A stretch of DNA of 64,000 bases from JAJZRJ01 sp040757055 (GCA_040757055.1 JBFLXY010000003.1:186001-250000); one strand, 5' to 3'. Shown: positions 22,896 through 34,560, counted from the first letter of the stretch. A program made the numbers and translations. Notes: a model not told the origin generated them from the letters alone.

Positions 22896-24446
22896 CTATG
22901 AGTGCAGCCGGTTCTCTTTGCAGACCCGGTTGCGGCCGGCGGCTTTGGCTTGGTAAAGGGCGGCATCGGCCCGCCTGAGCACCGATTCGTAGCTGGCATC
23001 CGCTGGATCGGCTTCGGCGACGCCGCAGGACACCGTCAGTCTTTCGTTGTTGCCGAAGGGAGTGGCTGCCACGGTTTCCCGCAGTATCTCCGCCAGTTGC
23101 GCCGCATCGTCCAGCGGGGTTTCCGGCAGGCAAAGAAGAAATTCCTCTCCCCCCCAACGGCAGAGCAGGTCGCTCTTCCTGCTCCTTTTCCTGACCAGGT
23201 CGGCCAACGTGACCAGGATCGCGTCGCCCGCGGCATGGCCGTGGGCATCGTTCACCTTTTTGAAGAAGTCGATGTCAAAGAGAATGACGGAGTAGGTTGA
23301 GCCATACCGTCGGGCGCGATGGTGTTCCTGGGCGAGCACCTCGCTGCCTTTGCGGCGATTCCAGGTCTTGGTGAGAAAATCCGTGGCGGAGCAGTGTCTG
23401 AGCCTTTCCCGGGTGGCATAGATGAAAAAGACAAAGGCGGTCGCCACGGCAAAAAGCACGCTGAGAAGAATCAGGGTGGCGATGTATCCTTTCCGGTGTT
23501 CGACCACATGGTTGTCCTTTTCGTAAGAGACCAGAAAGGCGACGGATTTCCCCTTGAGATTTTTCAGCGGCAGCATGGTGGCGATATATCCCTTGCCGCC
23601 AATGGTTGCGATGTGACTGACGGTCTGCCGCTGTGCGATTCCCTCCTGATGCTTCTCGCTGAGCTCCTTTTCGAGTCTGGCAACAATCTCAGGCGGTAAA
23701 TTGTTCGGATCGCGGTTCAGCGTCTCCAGGACCTCGCGGTCGTGGAGGAGGGTGGGGGAGATTCTGCATGGCTGGTAGTTGGAAAGTTCCTCATTGAAAA
23801 TCGTTTCCCGGACCACGGCGGTGGAGATGGCGAAGGAGTAGGTTTTTTCAAAGAGATGCGTCAGGGAGGAGTTGATGGCGGCAAAAGAGACGCTGATTTC
23901 GACCGATCCCACATGCTCTCCACGGTGGAAAAGGGGGTAGACGTAGCGGAAACCGTTGAGTATCCGGCCCTCTTCAAAGGCGGCCACCGGTTTGAGGGTG
24001 GTGTTCGCGACGGCGACTGTATCGCGCACGTTTTTGAGGGAATCGCCGAATTTTTGCGGACGATGGAAGCGGAGGAAGCTGGTGCAGTCCGGCAGGTGGA
24101 AATGGAGCTGGCGGAAGTGCTGCTCTTTCAGGTGGGCATAGGGTGCGGCCAGGCTTTGCAGGAGCTGTTTCCGCAATCGTTTCCGGGTCGATTCGTCCCC
24201 ATGTGCCGCACGATACATGGTCTCCCGCACCATGGGGGTGTCGATGAGGCTGAAAAAGATAAAATCGGCAAGACGCTGGTATCCTTCCAGGGAGACGAGA
24301 TATTCTTTCTGCAGGGCCTCCCGCTTGCCTTGCAGATAGAGGTCCTCCATGCTTTTTTCCTTGTAGGCCACCCCTACGATGAACAGGACGTACAGCGCGA
24401 CGACCCCGAGGGGGAGGCAGATGCTCTTGGGGGAAAGATGCGGCAT
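22896..24446 (-). CDS. Membrane sensor diguanylate cyclase (Cache-like sensor plus GGDEF)
   Basis: Protein of 516 residues from the ATG at 24446. A first membrane helix (about 9-28) and a second (about 322-345) enclose a periplasmic sensor of about 290 residues with YPLFHRGEHVGSVEISVSF, as in double Cache_3 domains. The GGDEF domain follows, with FDIDFFKKVNDAHGHAAGD and the active site GGEEF. An RxxD product-inhibition site (RKSD) precedes it by five residues, so synthesis and feedback of c-di-GMP should both work. It runs opposite to the NrfD genes and lies between them. Confidence 0.92.
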   Translation of the reverse strand: MPHLSPKSICLPLGVVALYVLFIVGVAYKEKSMEDLYLQGKREALQKEYLVSLEGYQRLADFIFFSLIDTPMVRETMYRAAHGDESTRKRLRKQLLQSLAAPYAHLKEQHFRQLHFHLPDCTSFLRFHRPQKFGDSLKNVRDTVAVANTTLKPVAAFEEGRILNGFRYVYPLFHRGEHVGSVEISVSFAAINSSLTHLFEKTYSFAISTAVVRETIFNEELSNYQPCRISPTLLHDREVLETLNRDPNNLPPEIVARLEKELSEKHQEGIAQRQTVSHIATIGGKGYIATMLPLKNLKGKSVAFLVSYEKDNHVVEHRKGYIATLILLSVLFAVATAFVFFIYATRERLRHCSATDFLTKTWNRRKGSEVLAQEHHRARRYGSTYSVILFDIDFFKKVNDAHGHAAGDAILVTLADLVRKRSRKSDLLCRWGGEEFLLCLPETPLDDAAQLAEILRETVAATPFGNNERLTVSCGVAEADPADASYESVLRRADAALYQAKAAGRNRVCKENRLHS

Positions 24447-24536
24447 GGTCTCTCTTTTCCCTCGTTGCCCTTCGCCTGTCTGTCGCTGCCACGACAATCC
24501 CGCGCCGCCGGCGGCAGGGACGGCGTGGCCCAGTGG

Positions 24537-27008
<2,472 letters not shown>

Positions 27009-27152
27009 CAGCGGCTCTTCTGAGCGAATGAAACCTGCTCAGGGTATCAATTCAATAATATTATACCAGACAATTCATCCGGCGCCCCTGAAAAAGCCGG
27101 CGGCGGGGGCTTCCTGGGCGGGAATCTGGCGGTCATTAACCAAAAAATTAAC

Positions 27153-27210
27153 TTGACAAGCGAACCTGTCAAATTAGAATGCGGCTGCCCTGCAGACGGT
27201 GTCTGCAGGG
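27153..27210 (+). promoter_or_regulatory. Promoter with overlapping dyads for the ferredoxin-cytochrome operon
   Basis: TTGACA (27153-27158), 16 bases and TAGAAT (27175-27180). The -35 box is one arm of TTGACA-N8-TGTCAA (27153-27172). The perfect palindrome CCCTGCAGAC-GGT-GTCTGCAGGG (27188-27210) sits at the expected transcript start. Confidence 0.65.
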
Positions 27211-27304
27211 CTGTCCCCTTGTCCTGGCGTGTCGCGAGAGAACATCATAAGGGAAGGACCGCATGAGGCGCCCTTCTGGAAGGAAAATCGAGGAGATGGC
27301 AATC

Positions 27305-28069
27305 ATGAAGATCAGTGAATTGGAAAAGCTGAACAACGAGGGCGCGGAACATCTGCCTTCGGAGGAGCGTCGCCGTTTTCTGCAGTTCGGCCTCGCCGTG
27401 ACCGGGGTCTTCCTGGGCGGCTCGGTTCTTTCCCTGACCTCGGCGCGTACCGCCCAGGGGCAGGTGGGTCCCATGGGGCCGGTGCCGCCGGCGGGCAAGT
27501 TCCCCTACAAGCCGCACTACACCATGGTCATGCGGCAGAACCGCTGCATCGATTGCGAGCGGTGCATGGAGGCATGCGTCAAGACCAACCAGGTGCCCTC
27601 CTATGGCTACCGGACCAAGATCCTGGAGCAGGTTCGTCCCCTGGGCCAGGGCGAGAGCGAACGGGTCTTCATGCCGGTGCTCTGCAACCAATGCAACCGT
27701 CCGCCGTGCGTGCGCGTCTGCCCCACCACCGCCACCTACAAGGACAAGACCAACGGCATCGTGATGATGGATTACAAGCGCTGCATCGGCTGCAAGACCT
27801 GCATGGCGGCCTGTCCCTACAATGCCCGCTATTTCAAGGAAGAGAACCGCGCCGTCGACAAGTGCAACTTCTGCATCGACACCCGCCTTGCCAAGGGTGA
27901 GACCAAGACCGCCTGCGCGGCCGCCTGTCCGGCGGGCGTCCGCATCTTCGGCGATCTGACCGATCCGGGCAGCGAAGCCTACCGCCTGATTCACCGGCCC
28001 GAGAAGATCGTCTGGGTGCTGCGGCCGGAGACCGGCGCCATGCCCAACGTATTCTACATGAACGACTAA
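27305..28069 (+). CDS. Tat-exported four-cluster ferredoxin subunit (NrfC/HybA-like)
   Basis: Protein of 254 residues from the ATG at 27305 (AGGAG nine bases upstream); a start at 27263 with GGAAGGA is equally possible. The N-terminus carries a twin-arginine signal, ERRRFLQFG, followed by a hydrophobic stretch. Four Cys groups follow (CIDCERCMEAC, CNQCNRPPCVRVC, CIGCKTCMAAC and CNFC with a distant CAAAC), enough for four [4Fe-4S] clusters. Such subunits pass electrons between an NrfD protein and a periplasmic partner. It is followed 22 bases later by a triheme cytochrome gene. Confidence 0.93.
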   Translation: MKISELEKLNNEGAEHLPSEERRRFLQFGLAVTGVFLGGSVLSLTSARTAQGQVGPMGPVPPAGKFPYKPHYTMVMRQNRCIDCERCMEACVKTNQVPSYGYRTKILEQVRPLGQGESERVFMPVLCNQCNRPPCVRVCPTTATYKDKTNGIVMMDYKRCIGCKTCMAACPYNARYFKEENRAVDKCNFCIDTRLAKGETKTACAAACPAGVRIFGDLTDPGSEAYRLIHRPEKIVWVLRPETGAMPNVFYMND

Positions 28070-28091
28070 TATCTAGCGGATGAGGACTGTG

Positions 28092-28517
28092 ATGAATCGC
28101 GGAAAAAAGAGCGTGATCGTTCTGTGTGGCCTGCTGCTTCTGGCTGGCGGCGTTGCCTTTGCCGGCCCCCAGAAGGAAGAGGCGTATGATGAGAGCACCT
28201 ACGGCCCGGCCAATCCGATCATCTGGACCAAGCCGTTGAAGGCAGTGGTTTTTTACCACAAGACCCACACCATGGGGGCTGGACTGAGTTGCGACAGCTG
28301 CCATGACGCCCTCTTCGAGATGGCGGCCGGCACGGCTCAGGAGAAGCCTGATTTCACCATGGATTCCCTTTATAAGGGAAAATACTGCGGCGCGTGCCAT
28401 GACGGCAACATGGCCTTTGCCTCCAACACCCGCTGCACCACCTGCCACGTGGGCGTCAAAGGCTACAACCGGCTGACCGGCGCCGACGCGAAGAAGTCCG
28501 GCAAGGCTGGTCACTGA
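28092..28517 (+). CDS. Periplasmic triheme cytochrome c (c7-type domain)
   Basis: Protein of 141 residues from ATG 28092 after GAGGA; a start at 28080 is possible. A signal peptide ends near AFAGP. Three CXXCH heme sites are present (CDSCH, CGACH, CTTCH), with additional His in VFYHKTHTMG, where the c7-type triheme family places distal ligands. It probably takes electrons from the ferredoxin encoded just before it. Terminator downstream. Confidence 0.92.
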   Translation: MNRGKKSVIVLCGLLLLAGGVAFAGPQKEEAYDESTYGPANPIIWTKPLKAVVFYHKTHTMGAGLSCDSCHDALFEMAAGTAQEKPDFTMDSLYKGKYCGACHDGNMAFASNTRCTTCHVGVKGYNRLTGADAKKSGKAGH

Positions 28518-28591
28518 GGGAAGGTGCTCTGCATCGCCACAGTGTCAAGATGTGGCGTGAAACTTGAACATGACAATGTGTAACTGAGGTG

Positions 28592-28624
28592 AGGCGGGAC
28601 GCCAGCGGCGTCCCGCCTTTTTTG
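28592..28624 (+). terminator. Terminator of the ferredoxin-cytochrome operon
   Basis: A 12-bp stem, AGGCGGGACGCC (28592-28603) and GGCGTCCCGCCT (28607-28618), with a following T run. Confidence 0.9.
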
Positions 28625-29255
28625 TTTTCCTCTCCCGCCCTGGTTTCGTTCTTTCCCCACTCTTGTCCGTCCTTGTTCTTCTTCCCCCTCCCTTTGTCAC
28701 CCTTGGAGTGGCTGTTTTTCATCTTGGCCGCCGTCCTTGTTTGCGGCCGTCTCTCGCAGCTTGCTGCCCTTTTCCCGGCTCGGCCTGGCCTTGCTCCAAT
28801 TGGGCAGGAGTCCTGTTTCTTCCTTCCCTGCGATTCGGTGGTTGCCACCGCCACCACAGCGGTGGCGGATCGGTTTGTCGTCCTGGCGGAGGCTCATGTC
28901 GCGTCCTTTTTGATAACTTATTGAAATTATAAATATATATTTCGTATTTGCCCTGGTGCCCGGATCATTGCGTGGTTTTTGGCAGTGGGTTTCTCTTCGT
29001 TGTGTTTGTGGGTAACTCATTGAATTTAAATAATTATTTTGTTTTTTCCGGCTATTTTGGCGTGGTCTTTCTGTGGGCTTATTATGCTTCTTGAGACGAT
29101 CTTCTGAGGAATCAAAATAAGCCCTCTTTGCTAAATATATTACCAATTGCCATTGGGGAAGAGCATTGGAAGAGGATTGTTGCCGAAAACTATCTCTTTG
29201 TTTTTGTGGTTGAATTTTGCGCCATGGGCAAAAGGCGCGGAGTTGGAGCGCCTGC
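28625..29255. other. Long regulatory intergenic region before the second NrfD operon
   Basis: No gene is recognised. Contents: a hairpin CCGCCACC-ACAGC-GGTGGCGG (28848-28868); an A/T-rich tract (28910-29060); two imperfect direct repeats of TAACTYATTGAAWTTA (28914-28935 and 29013-29032), 99 bases apart; and an inverted repeat at 29075-29124. All lie within 350 bases of the sigma54 promoter. Confidence 0.55.
29075..29124. promoter_or_regulatory. Candidate upstream activator site
   Basis: GGGCTTATT (29075-29083) and AATAAGCCC (29116-29124) form a perfect 9-bp inverted repeat. It is centred about 160 bases before the sigma54 promoter, the usual distance for an enhancer-binding protein. Confidence 0.5.
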
Positions 29256-29271
29256 TGGCATATCCTTTGCT
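29256..29271 (+). promoter_or_regulatory. Sigma54 (RpoN) promoter of the second NrfD operon
   Basis: TGGCATATCCTTTGCT has GG and GC separated by exactly ten bases, matching the -24/-12 consensus TGGCAC-N5-TTGCW. It lies 245 bases before NrfD2, giving a long leader. Confidence 0.75.
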
Positions 29272-29516
29272 CTTGTGAGTGACCGACACGGGACAAAGGC
29301 TTGAAGGCCTGCGAAGGCGGACACGAGAGAAAGGAGGTGACAGCGGAAGGAGAGACGGAAAGGGCTTCGGCAGGATTCCTCAATCCCCGGGTGGCGGCCC
29401 GGGCGCCGAAACCTCACCAGCCAGGCTTTTCGATAGCAGTTTGGTGCAGGCAAGATCGCCTGAATGAATTTGGAAGAACACATTTAATGATACGGAACCG
29501 AAGGGAGGAAGCAACA

Positions 29517-30701
29517 ATGTCGAACACATTCTCACTGGCAGAAGTGGCAGAACAGCGGGTGGCAACCCCGACTGTGAACAAGGCCACCATCATCTGCATC
29601 GCCCTGGCCCTGCTTGGCGTGGGCGCCGGCCTGTATGCCCAGGTGGTCGGCCACCATCACGCCTTTGCCAACACCCGCGAGATGCCGTGGGGCATCCTCA
29701 TCGCCAATTATGCCTATTTCGCGATCATCTCCACCGGCCTCTGCCTGCTGGCGGTGCTCAGCCACATCTTCGGCAGCAACCGCCTCACCGCCCTGGCCAA
29801 CCGGATGGTCTACCTCTCCATCGTGGTGATCTTCGGCGGTTTCGCCATCATCGGCCTGGAACTCGAAAATCCCCACCGCATGCTGCTCTACAACATGCTT
29901 TCCCCGAACCTGACCTCCAACATCTGGTGGATGGGCACCCTCTACAGCATGGCGGTGGCCTTCATGTTCGTCGAGTTCTACCTGATCCTGACCAAGAAGT
30001 ACTCGCTGGCCGTGACCCTGGGGGTCATGGGCGCCCTGGCCGAGGTTGCGGCCAACACCAACCTGGGCGCGGTTTTCGCCACCCTCTCTTCCCGGCCCTT
30101 CTGGTACGGCTCGCAGCTGCCGGTCTACTTCCTGGCCTCAGCGGTCATGACGGGCGCCGCGGCCATCATTCTCTTTACCAACTGGGCCGCCAAGATGCGT
30201 GGCGAGGAGATGGACCAGGCAACGGTCGAGGGCATGAAGGGCGCCGGCAAGGTCATGTTCACCACCCTGGTGCTCATCGCCGTGGCCACCACCTGGAAAT
30301 TCATCGCCTGCTTCGTGGGCGGCACCGAAGATGCACGTCTGGCCGCGCTCAGCCTGCTTCAGGGTCCGCTGGCCACGAACTTCTGGGTTTTCGAGGTGGT
30401 GGTGGGCATGGTCTTCCCGGTTGCCATCATGGTCATTACCCGCATGAAGAGCATGCCGGCCCTTTCCGCCGCGGCGCTGATGGTGCTGGTGGGTGCCTAC
30501 TTCCAGCGGTATGACATCGTGGTTGCCGGCCAGATCGTGCCGGTCTACGCGGGCTGGGACGAGATGCCGGCATATCTCTCCTACGTGCCGTCCGCAGCCG
30601 AGTTCCTGGTTGCCCTCGGCGGCTTCGGTATCGTCGGCGCCGGCTTCCTCCTCGGCGAGCGCTTCTTTGGCAAGGCGTTCCGCGCCCAGGGCCACCACTG
30701 A
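29517..30701 (+). CDS. NrfD-type integral membrane quinone oxidoreductase subunit (copy 2)
   Basis: Protein of 394 residues; start 29517 follows AGGGAGGAAG. About ten membrane helices. It shares with copy 1 the blocks REMPWGILIANY, YNMLSPN, SNIWWMGTLYS and NTNLGAVFA, and ends with GERFFGKAF where copy 1 has GERLFKGHL, so the two are paralogues of equal length. It is predicted to be driven by the sigma54 promoter and is followed 90 bases later by its own MerR gene. Confidence 0.93.
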   Translation: MSNTFSLAEVAEQRVATPTVNKATIICIALALLGVGAGLYAQVVGHHHAFANTREMPWGILIANYAYFAIISTGLCLLAVLSHIFGSNRLTALANRMVYLSIVVIFGGFAIIGLELENPHRMLLYNMLSPNLTSNIWWMGTLYSMAVAFMFVEFYLILTKKYSLAVTLGVMGALAEVAANTNLGAVFATLSSRPFWYGSQLPVYFLASAVMTGAAAIILFTNWAAKMRGEEMDQATVEGMKGAGKVMFTTLVLIAVATTWKFIACFVGGTEDARLAALSLLQGPLATNFWVFEVVVGMVFPVAIMVITRMKSMPALSAAALMVLVGAYFQRYDIVVAGQIVPVYAGWDEMPAYLSYVPSAAEFLVALGGFGIVGAGFLLGERFFGKAFRAQGHH

Positions 30702-30791
30702 GACACCGGTTGCCTGAGCGCCTGAGCGAATGAACTTCTCCGCGGGCGGCAACCCCGCCCGCGGAGAGACTCGGAAGAAAAGGAGACAAAG

Positions 30792-31145
30792 ATGATTCCC
30801 GACAACAAGGCCATCTTCACCATCGGAACCGCAGCCAAGATGCTTGAGGTGCATCCCCGCACCCTGCGGATATACGAGCGGGAGAATCTGGTGCGGCCGA
30901 TCCGCAAGGGGCAGTGGCGCTACTACACCATGGATGATCTCAAGTGGATCCAGTGCCTCCGCGACATGATCCATGAGCAGGGCATCAGCATCGCCGCGAT
31001 CAAGAAGCTCCTCCAGTACACCCCCTGCTGGAACATTGCCGACTGCCCGCTGGAAAAGCGCAAGCAGTGCACGGCCTTCATGGCCAGCGGCTTGGTGCCG
31101 CGCAAGCTGGAGATTGAACCGCGCTCCGGCGGCCTTGCCGCCTGA
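30792..31145 (+). CDS. MerR-family regulator with Cys tail (copy 2)
   Basis: Protein of 117 residues. Winged helix about 10-80 (AAKMLEVHPRTLRIYERE, then MDDLKWIQCLRDMIHEQGIS). The effector end has PCWNIADCPLEKRKQC, the same C-x5-C-x7-C spacing as copy 1, and then stops about 20 residues later without the Lys/Ala tail. It shares the NrfD2 transcript. It may bind a dyad upstream of one or both NrfD operons. Confidence 0.9.
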   Translation: MIPDNKAIFTIGTAAKMLEVHPRTLRIYERENLVRPIRKGQWRYYTMDDLKWIQCLRDMIHEQGISIAAIKKLLQYTPCWNIADCPLEKRKQCTAFMASGLVPRKLEIEPRSGGLAA

Positions 31146-31171
31146 ACGCAGCCATCAGAAGGAGGAATGCC

Positions 31172-31414
31172 ATGAGCGTACTGACGCAGCTGTGGGACAA
31201 GGGAAGCCATCACCTGGCGGTACCGTCCGCCCCGACCATGATCCGCCGCCCCCGGCGGGTGACCATGGCGCAGATCGGCGAGGTCTGCTGGGGAATCACC
31301 ACCTTTGCCCTCTTCCTGGCCCTGGGACCATTTTCCGCCATCGCGGTGATCTTCGGTCTGGGCTCCCTGGTGCGCGGCCAGGAGGAGAAGAGGGAACCGC
31401 ACCCGATCGGATGA
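31172..31414 (+). CDS. 80-residue single-helix membrane protein
   Basis: Basic N-terminal 45 residues, one hydrophobic segment (about 38-60) rich in Phe, Leu and Ala, and a charged C-terminus. RBS AAGGAGGAA. It closes the NrfD2-MerR2 operon, just as a 35-residue membrane peptide opens the NrfD1 operon. No family recognised; probably a small accessory subunit. Confidence 0.6.
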   Translation: MSVLTQLWDKGSHHLAVPSAPTMIRRPRRVTMAQIGEVCWGITTFALFLALGPFSAIAVIFGLGSLVRGQEEKREPHPIG

Positions 31415-31565
31415 AGGAACGGAAGGGGAAAATTCGTCCAGGAGGAACGCCGATGGAAGTGCAACCGCACGGTGGCGTCTGAACAGGCTCTGTGATCAGG
31501 AGTGAGAGACCGCTGGCAGCGGCCTCTGACCTCTGGTCACAGGTTTTGGGCAAAAACATGGCAAG

Positions 31566-31600
31566 AAAAAAGGCTGCTCATCCGAGCAGCCTTTTTTCTT
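31566..31600. terminator. Bidirectional terminator
   Basis: A perfect 10-bp stem, AAGGCTGCTC (31570-31579) and GAGCAGCCTT (31584-31593), with A and T runs on either side. It serves both the NrfD2 operon and the convergent cytochrome gene. Confidence 0.9.
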
Positions 31601-31629
31601 GCCTGCACAACCCCGTCAAACGGAGCAGC

Positions 31630-31917
31630 TTACTTCTTGTGGCAGTCGGTACACTTGGTCGGGCCACCCATCTTGGCATGGCAACCCTTGCAGGTGTCGC
31701 CATGGGCCGCGTCCTTGTTCACAGCGATCTTGGCCGGGGTGCCCTGATGGCACTTGGCGCAGTCGCCCAGCTTGGTTCCATGGGCCTTGTGGTTGAAGGT
31801 GACCTTGCCGTTCTTCGGCTTGTCGTAAACCACCACGTCCTTGCCCGCAGCAAGGGCGGATACGGCGGAGCCCAGAACAAGGGCAAAGGCAACGGACAGC
31901 AATACAGTCTTTTTCAT
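31630..31917 (-). CDS. Periplasmic triheme cytochrome c7 (PpcA-like)
   Basis: Protein of 95 residues: a signal peptide (about 1-23, ending ALAAG) and a mature part of about 72 residues, the normal size for c7. Three CXXCH sites (CAKCH, CKGCH, CTDCH) and distal His in VTFNHKAHG and DAAHGD. The Lys-rich mature protein and this spacing match PpcA-type cytochromes that carry electrons through the periplasm of metal-reducing bacteria. It is convergent with the NrfD2 operon and preceded by its own promoter. Confidence 0.92.
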   Translation of the reverse strand: MKKTVLLSVAFALVLGSAVSALAAGKDVVVYDKPKNGKVTFNHKAHGTKLGDCAKCHQGTPAKIAVNKDAAHGDTCKGCHAKMGGPTKCTDCHKK

Positions 31918-31958
31918 GATGAACTCTCCTCTTTTCCGTGAACCACTGTTGTCATAAT

Positions 31959-32059
31959 GATGAGCCTTGTCGGCTCATCGGCCTTTCGCATCATGCCCAG
32001 CGTATCGGCATCTTTGCCGAATTGCCTAATTCTGTATACCCACGCCGGGCATTTGTCAA
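31959..32059 (-). promoter_or_regulatory. Promoter and hairpin upstream of the c7 cytochrome
   Basis: On the minus strand, TTGACA (32054-32059) is followed by TATACA (32033-32038, 15-base spacer) or TACAGA at 17 bases. Between promoter and gene lies GATGAGCC-N5-GGCTCATC (31959-31979), an 8-bp dyad that may be an operator or a leader hairpin. Confidence 0.55.
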
Positions 32060-32072
32060 GGGCAGAGTCGTC

Positions 32073-32927
32073 TCAGCCTCGACCGTAGCTGTGGAGGCCG
32101 GAGAGGAGGAAATTGACGCCGTAGTAGGTGAAGATTACCGCCAGAAAGCCGATGATCGCCAGCCAGGCGATGCGTTTGCCGCCCCAGCCGCGGGTAAAGC
32201 GGGCATGGAGGGTGGCGGCGTAGATGAACCAGGTAATGAGCGACCAGGTCTCCTTGGGGTCCCAGCTCCAGTAGGTGCCCCACGCGGAGTTCGCCCAGAT
32301 GGCGCCGGTGATGATGCCGGCAGATAACCACAGGAAGCCGAAGATGATGGTCTTGTGGGTGATGTCGTCGATGACCTTCAGTTCCGGCAGGGTGGCCATG
32401 AGGCCGCCGGGGGTGCCCCCACCTTTTTCCTCGCTGCGGGCCCGCAGCAGATACATGATCCCGAAGCCGCAGGCCACGGCAAAGGCGGCGTAGCCGATGA
32501 AGCAGGTGATGACGTGGGCGATGAGCCAGTTGGACTGCAGCGCCGGAATGAGGGGCTTGATCTCCTTGCTGAACTCGGTGGAAAGCGAGGCATAGGCCAT
32601 GCTGAGAAAGGCGAAGGGCATGGCAAAGGCGCCTAAGACCCGGTTTTTGTATTTCCATTCCAGGCCCAGGTAGAGAATGGCGATGGACCAGGCGAAAAAG
32701 ACCAGTGATTCGTACATGTTGGAAAGCGGCGCGTAGCCGATGCCCATCTGGTACGACTCCTGCCAGCGCAGGCCGATGCCGGCGGTGTTGAGGACAAAGG
32801 CCGCCGCCGTGACCAGGGTGGCCAGCATCCCGATCCGGTGGGCGCGGAAGACAAAGAGGCCGATGTAGAGCACCGCGGAGGCCAGATAGGCAAAGGTGGT
32901 GAATCCAAGCAGTTGGGAACTGGTCAT
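32073..32927 (-). CDS. ccsB: Cytochrome c maturation protein CcsB/ResC (heme delivery)
   Basis: Protein of 284 residues with about eight membrane helices. The heme-handling WWD region reads WGTYWSWDPKETWSLITW, the family signature, flanked by conserved His. With ResB it forms the System II synthase that exports heme and attaches it to CXXCH motifs, which fits the nearby cytochromes. The ATG at 32927 overlaps the resB stop (ATGA), and GAGGTAG lies upstream; longer frames run into resB. Confidence 0.93.
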   Translation of the reverse strand: MTSSQLLGFTTFAYLASAVLYIGLFVFRAHRIGMLATLVTAAAFVLNTAGIGLRWQESYQMGIGYAPLSNMYESLVFFAWSIAILYLGLEWKYKNRVLGAFAMPFAFLSMAYASLSTEFSKEIKPLIPALQSNWLIAHVITCFIGYAAFAVACGFGIMYLLRARSEEKGGGTPGGLMATLPELKVIDDITHKTIIFGFLWLSAGIITGAIWANSAWGTYWSWDPKETWSLITWFIYAATLHARFTRGWGGKRIAWLAIIGFLAVIFTYYGVNFLLSGLHSYGRG

Positions 32928-34279
32928 GACGCTACCTCTGTCTCGGTAAAGGATGGATTCTGGGTGATTTTTTCGGCAACTGCGGCGAAGTTCCGTTCGA
33001 AGCCGAGGCGGTTCTTGTTGCTGGTGCCGCAGAGCAGGACGCGGCTGGTTCCCCCCTCTGGTTGAATATATACCCAAAGCCGCTGGTGGGAAAGGAAGAA
33101 GGCCACATAGAGGCCGATCAGCATGAGGCCGCAGCCGATGTAGACCACCCACACCCCGGGATCCTTGGCTACCTGGAGGCCGGTGGCGTACATCTGCTTG
33201 AGGGAGAAGAGGTATTCCTGGCCGTCCCGCGGGATGGTGGCGCTCACCGAGTCCGGCATCCAGAAGACCGCCGGCTCGCCCTTGCCGTCGGAGAACCAGA
33301 TCTTGAAGCGGCTGTCGCCACCCCGTTCATTCTGCATCATGTTGATGATGCCGAAGGAGATGTCGGTGCCGGGCCAGGCGACCTGCTGGCCGGCCGGGAT
33401 GCGGAACAACTTCTTTTCGCTGGTGGCGGGATTGTCGATCTGGATGAGAAATTCGTTGGTCGGTTCGTAGCTCGACTGGTAGAAGGTGATGCCCCGGTAG
33501 TCGAGGGGATCGTTGACGACGATGGCTTTGGCCAGCGGTTCGCTGCGTTGCGGGTCGATCACGACGAGATCGGAACGGTATTCCTTGGGCATGCCGTTGG
33601 CGTAAAACTTGATTTCGAAACGGTCGCAGCGCAGGTCGAAGCCCAGCGGGATGGAGCGGTTGGTGCCGAACTCATACACCTCGGAGATGGTGTGCCCCTC
33701 CGGGATCATGACGCCGGCCTTGAAGCCGAAGAGGGAACCGATGATGGCCCCGGCAAAGATGATCAGAATGCTCAGGTGCACGCCATAGACGCCGAGCCGG
33801 CTCCAGGCTCCCTTCTGGGCGAAGAGCAAGGTGCCTTCCGGCAGGGTGGCGGTTTTTGCCTTCCAGCCGGCGGCCTGCAGGATGCCGTGCAGGGCGTCGG
33901 CCGCGGTTGCCGGCGGAACGCTGGCGGCAAAGGGCCTGCGCAGTTCCATCTTTTCCAGGCGTTCCGGCGGAGTGGCGAGGTTGTCGAGCATTACCATGCG
34001 CCAGACGTTGGGCAGCCGGTCGAGGGTGCAGATGATGAGGTTCATGCTGAAGAGCATGAGCAGAATGAGGAACCACCAGGAATTGTACATCCGGTGGAAA
34101 TCGAGGATCAGAAAAAGGCGGGCGAGATTGGGGCCGAATTCCTGGAAATAGAAATCCGGGGGGTTGTTCTGGGGAATCAGGGTGCCGATGATGGAGGTGG
34201 CCGCCAGGATGAAGAGCACAAAAAGCGCCAGCTTCACTGAGGCGAAAAAACGCCAGACTGCATTCTCTTCCTTACTCAT
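32924..34279 (-). CDS. resB: Cytochrome c biogenesis protein ResB
   Basis: Protein of 451 residues. It begins with a short cytoplasmic end and FFASVKLALFVLFILAATSIIGTLIPQ, the ResB hallmark, then a second helix pair with a conserved NS.W (YNSWWFLILL), a third helix near 165-190, a large periplasmic domain, and a last helix near 385-405. It is the partner of CcsB encoded next and overlapping. Confidence 0.95.
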   Translation of the reverse strand: MSKEENAVWRFFASVKLALFVLFILAATSIIGTLIPQNNPPDFYFQEFGPNLARLFLILDFHRMYNSWWFLILLMLFSMNLIICTLDRLPNVWRMVMLDNLATPPERLEKMELRRPFAASVPPATAADALHGILQAAGWKAKTATLPEGTLLFAQKGAWSRLGVYGVHLSILIIFAGAIIGSLFGFKAGVMIPEGHTISEVYEFGTNRSIPLGFDLRCDRFEIKFYANGMPKEYRSDLVVIDPQRSEPLAKAIVVNDPLDYRGITFYQSSYEPTNEFLIQIDNPATSEKKLFRIPAGQQVAWPGTDISFGIINMMQNERGGDSRFKIWFSDGKGEPAVFWMPDSVSATIPRDGQEYLFSLKQMYATGLQVAKDPGVWVVYIGCGLMLIGLYVAFFLSHQRLWVYIQPEGGTSRVLLCGTSNKNRLGFERNFAAVAEKITQNPSFTETEVAS

Positions 34280-34560
34280 ATACCCCCGCGTTTGTCATGG
34301 TTGTCGGATTGTGCGCGGAATTGCGCTGTCTTGCCATTGTGTCGTGGGCGATTGCCGCGGCTGGCGCGCCATCTTCCCAAACGAAAATGGCGTGGGCGCT
34401 TCCGGCATGAATTGACATTCTCTAATAGGCTTGCCGCGGTTCCGTCAACAGAAACTTGCGGGATGTTCCCCCCTTGGTTTGGGGTAAAGACAGCACAGCA
34501 GGGGCAAGGTTCCCAAAAAAGGGGAGGAACTGCCGTGTTCGGCAGAGGCGAGAAAAATTC

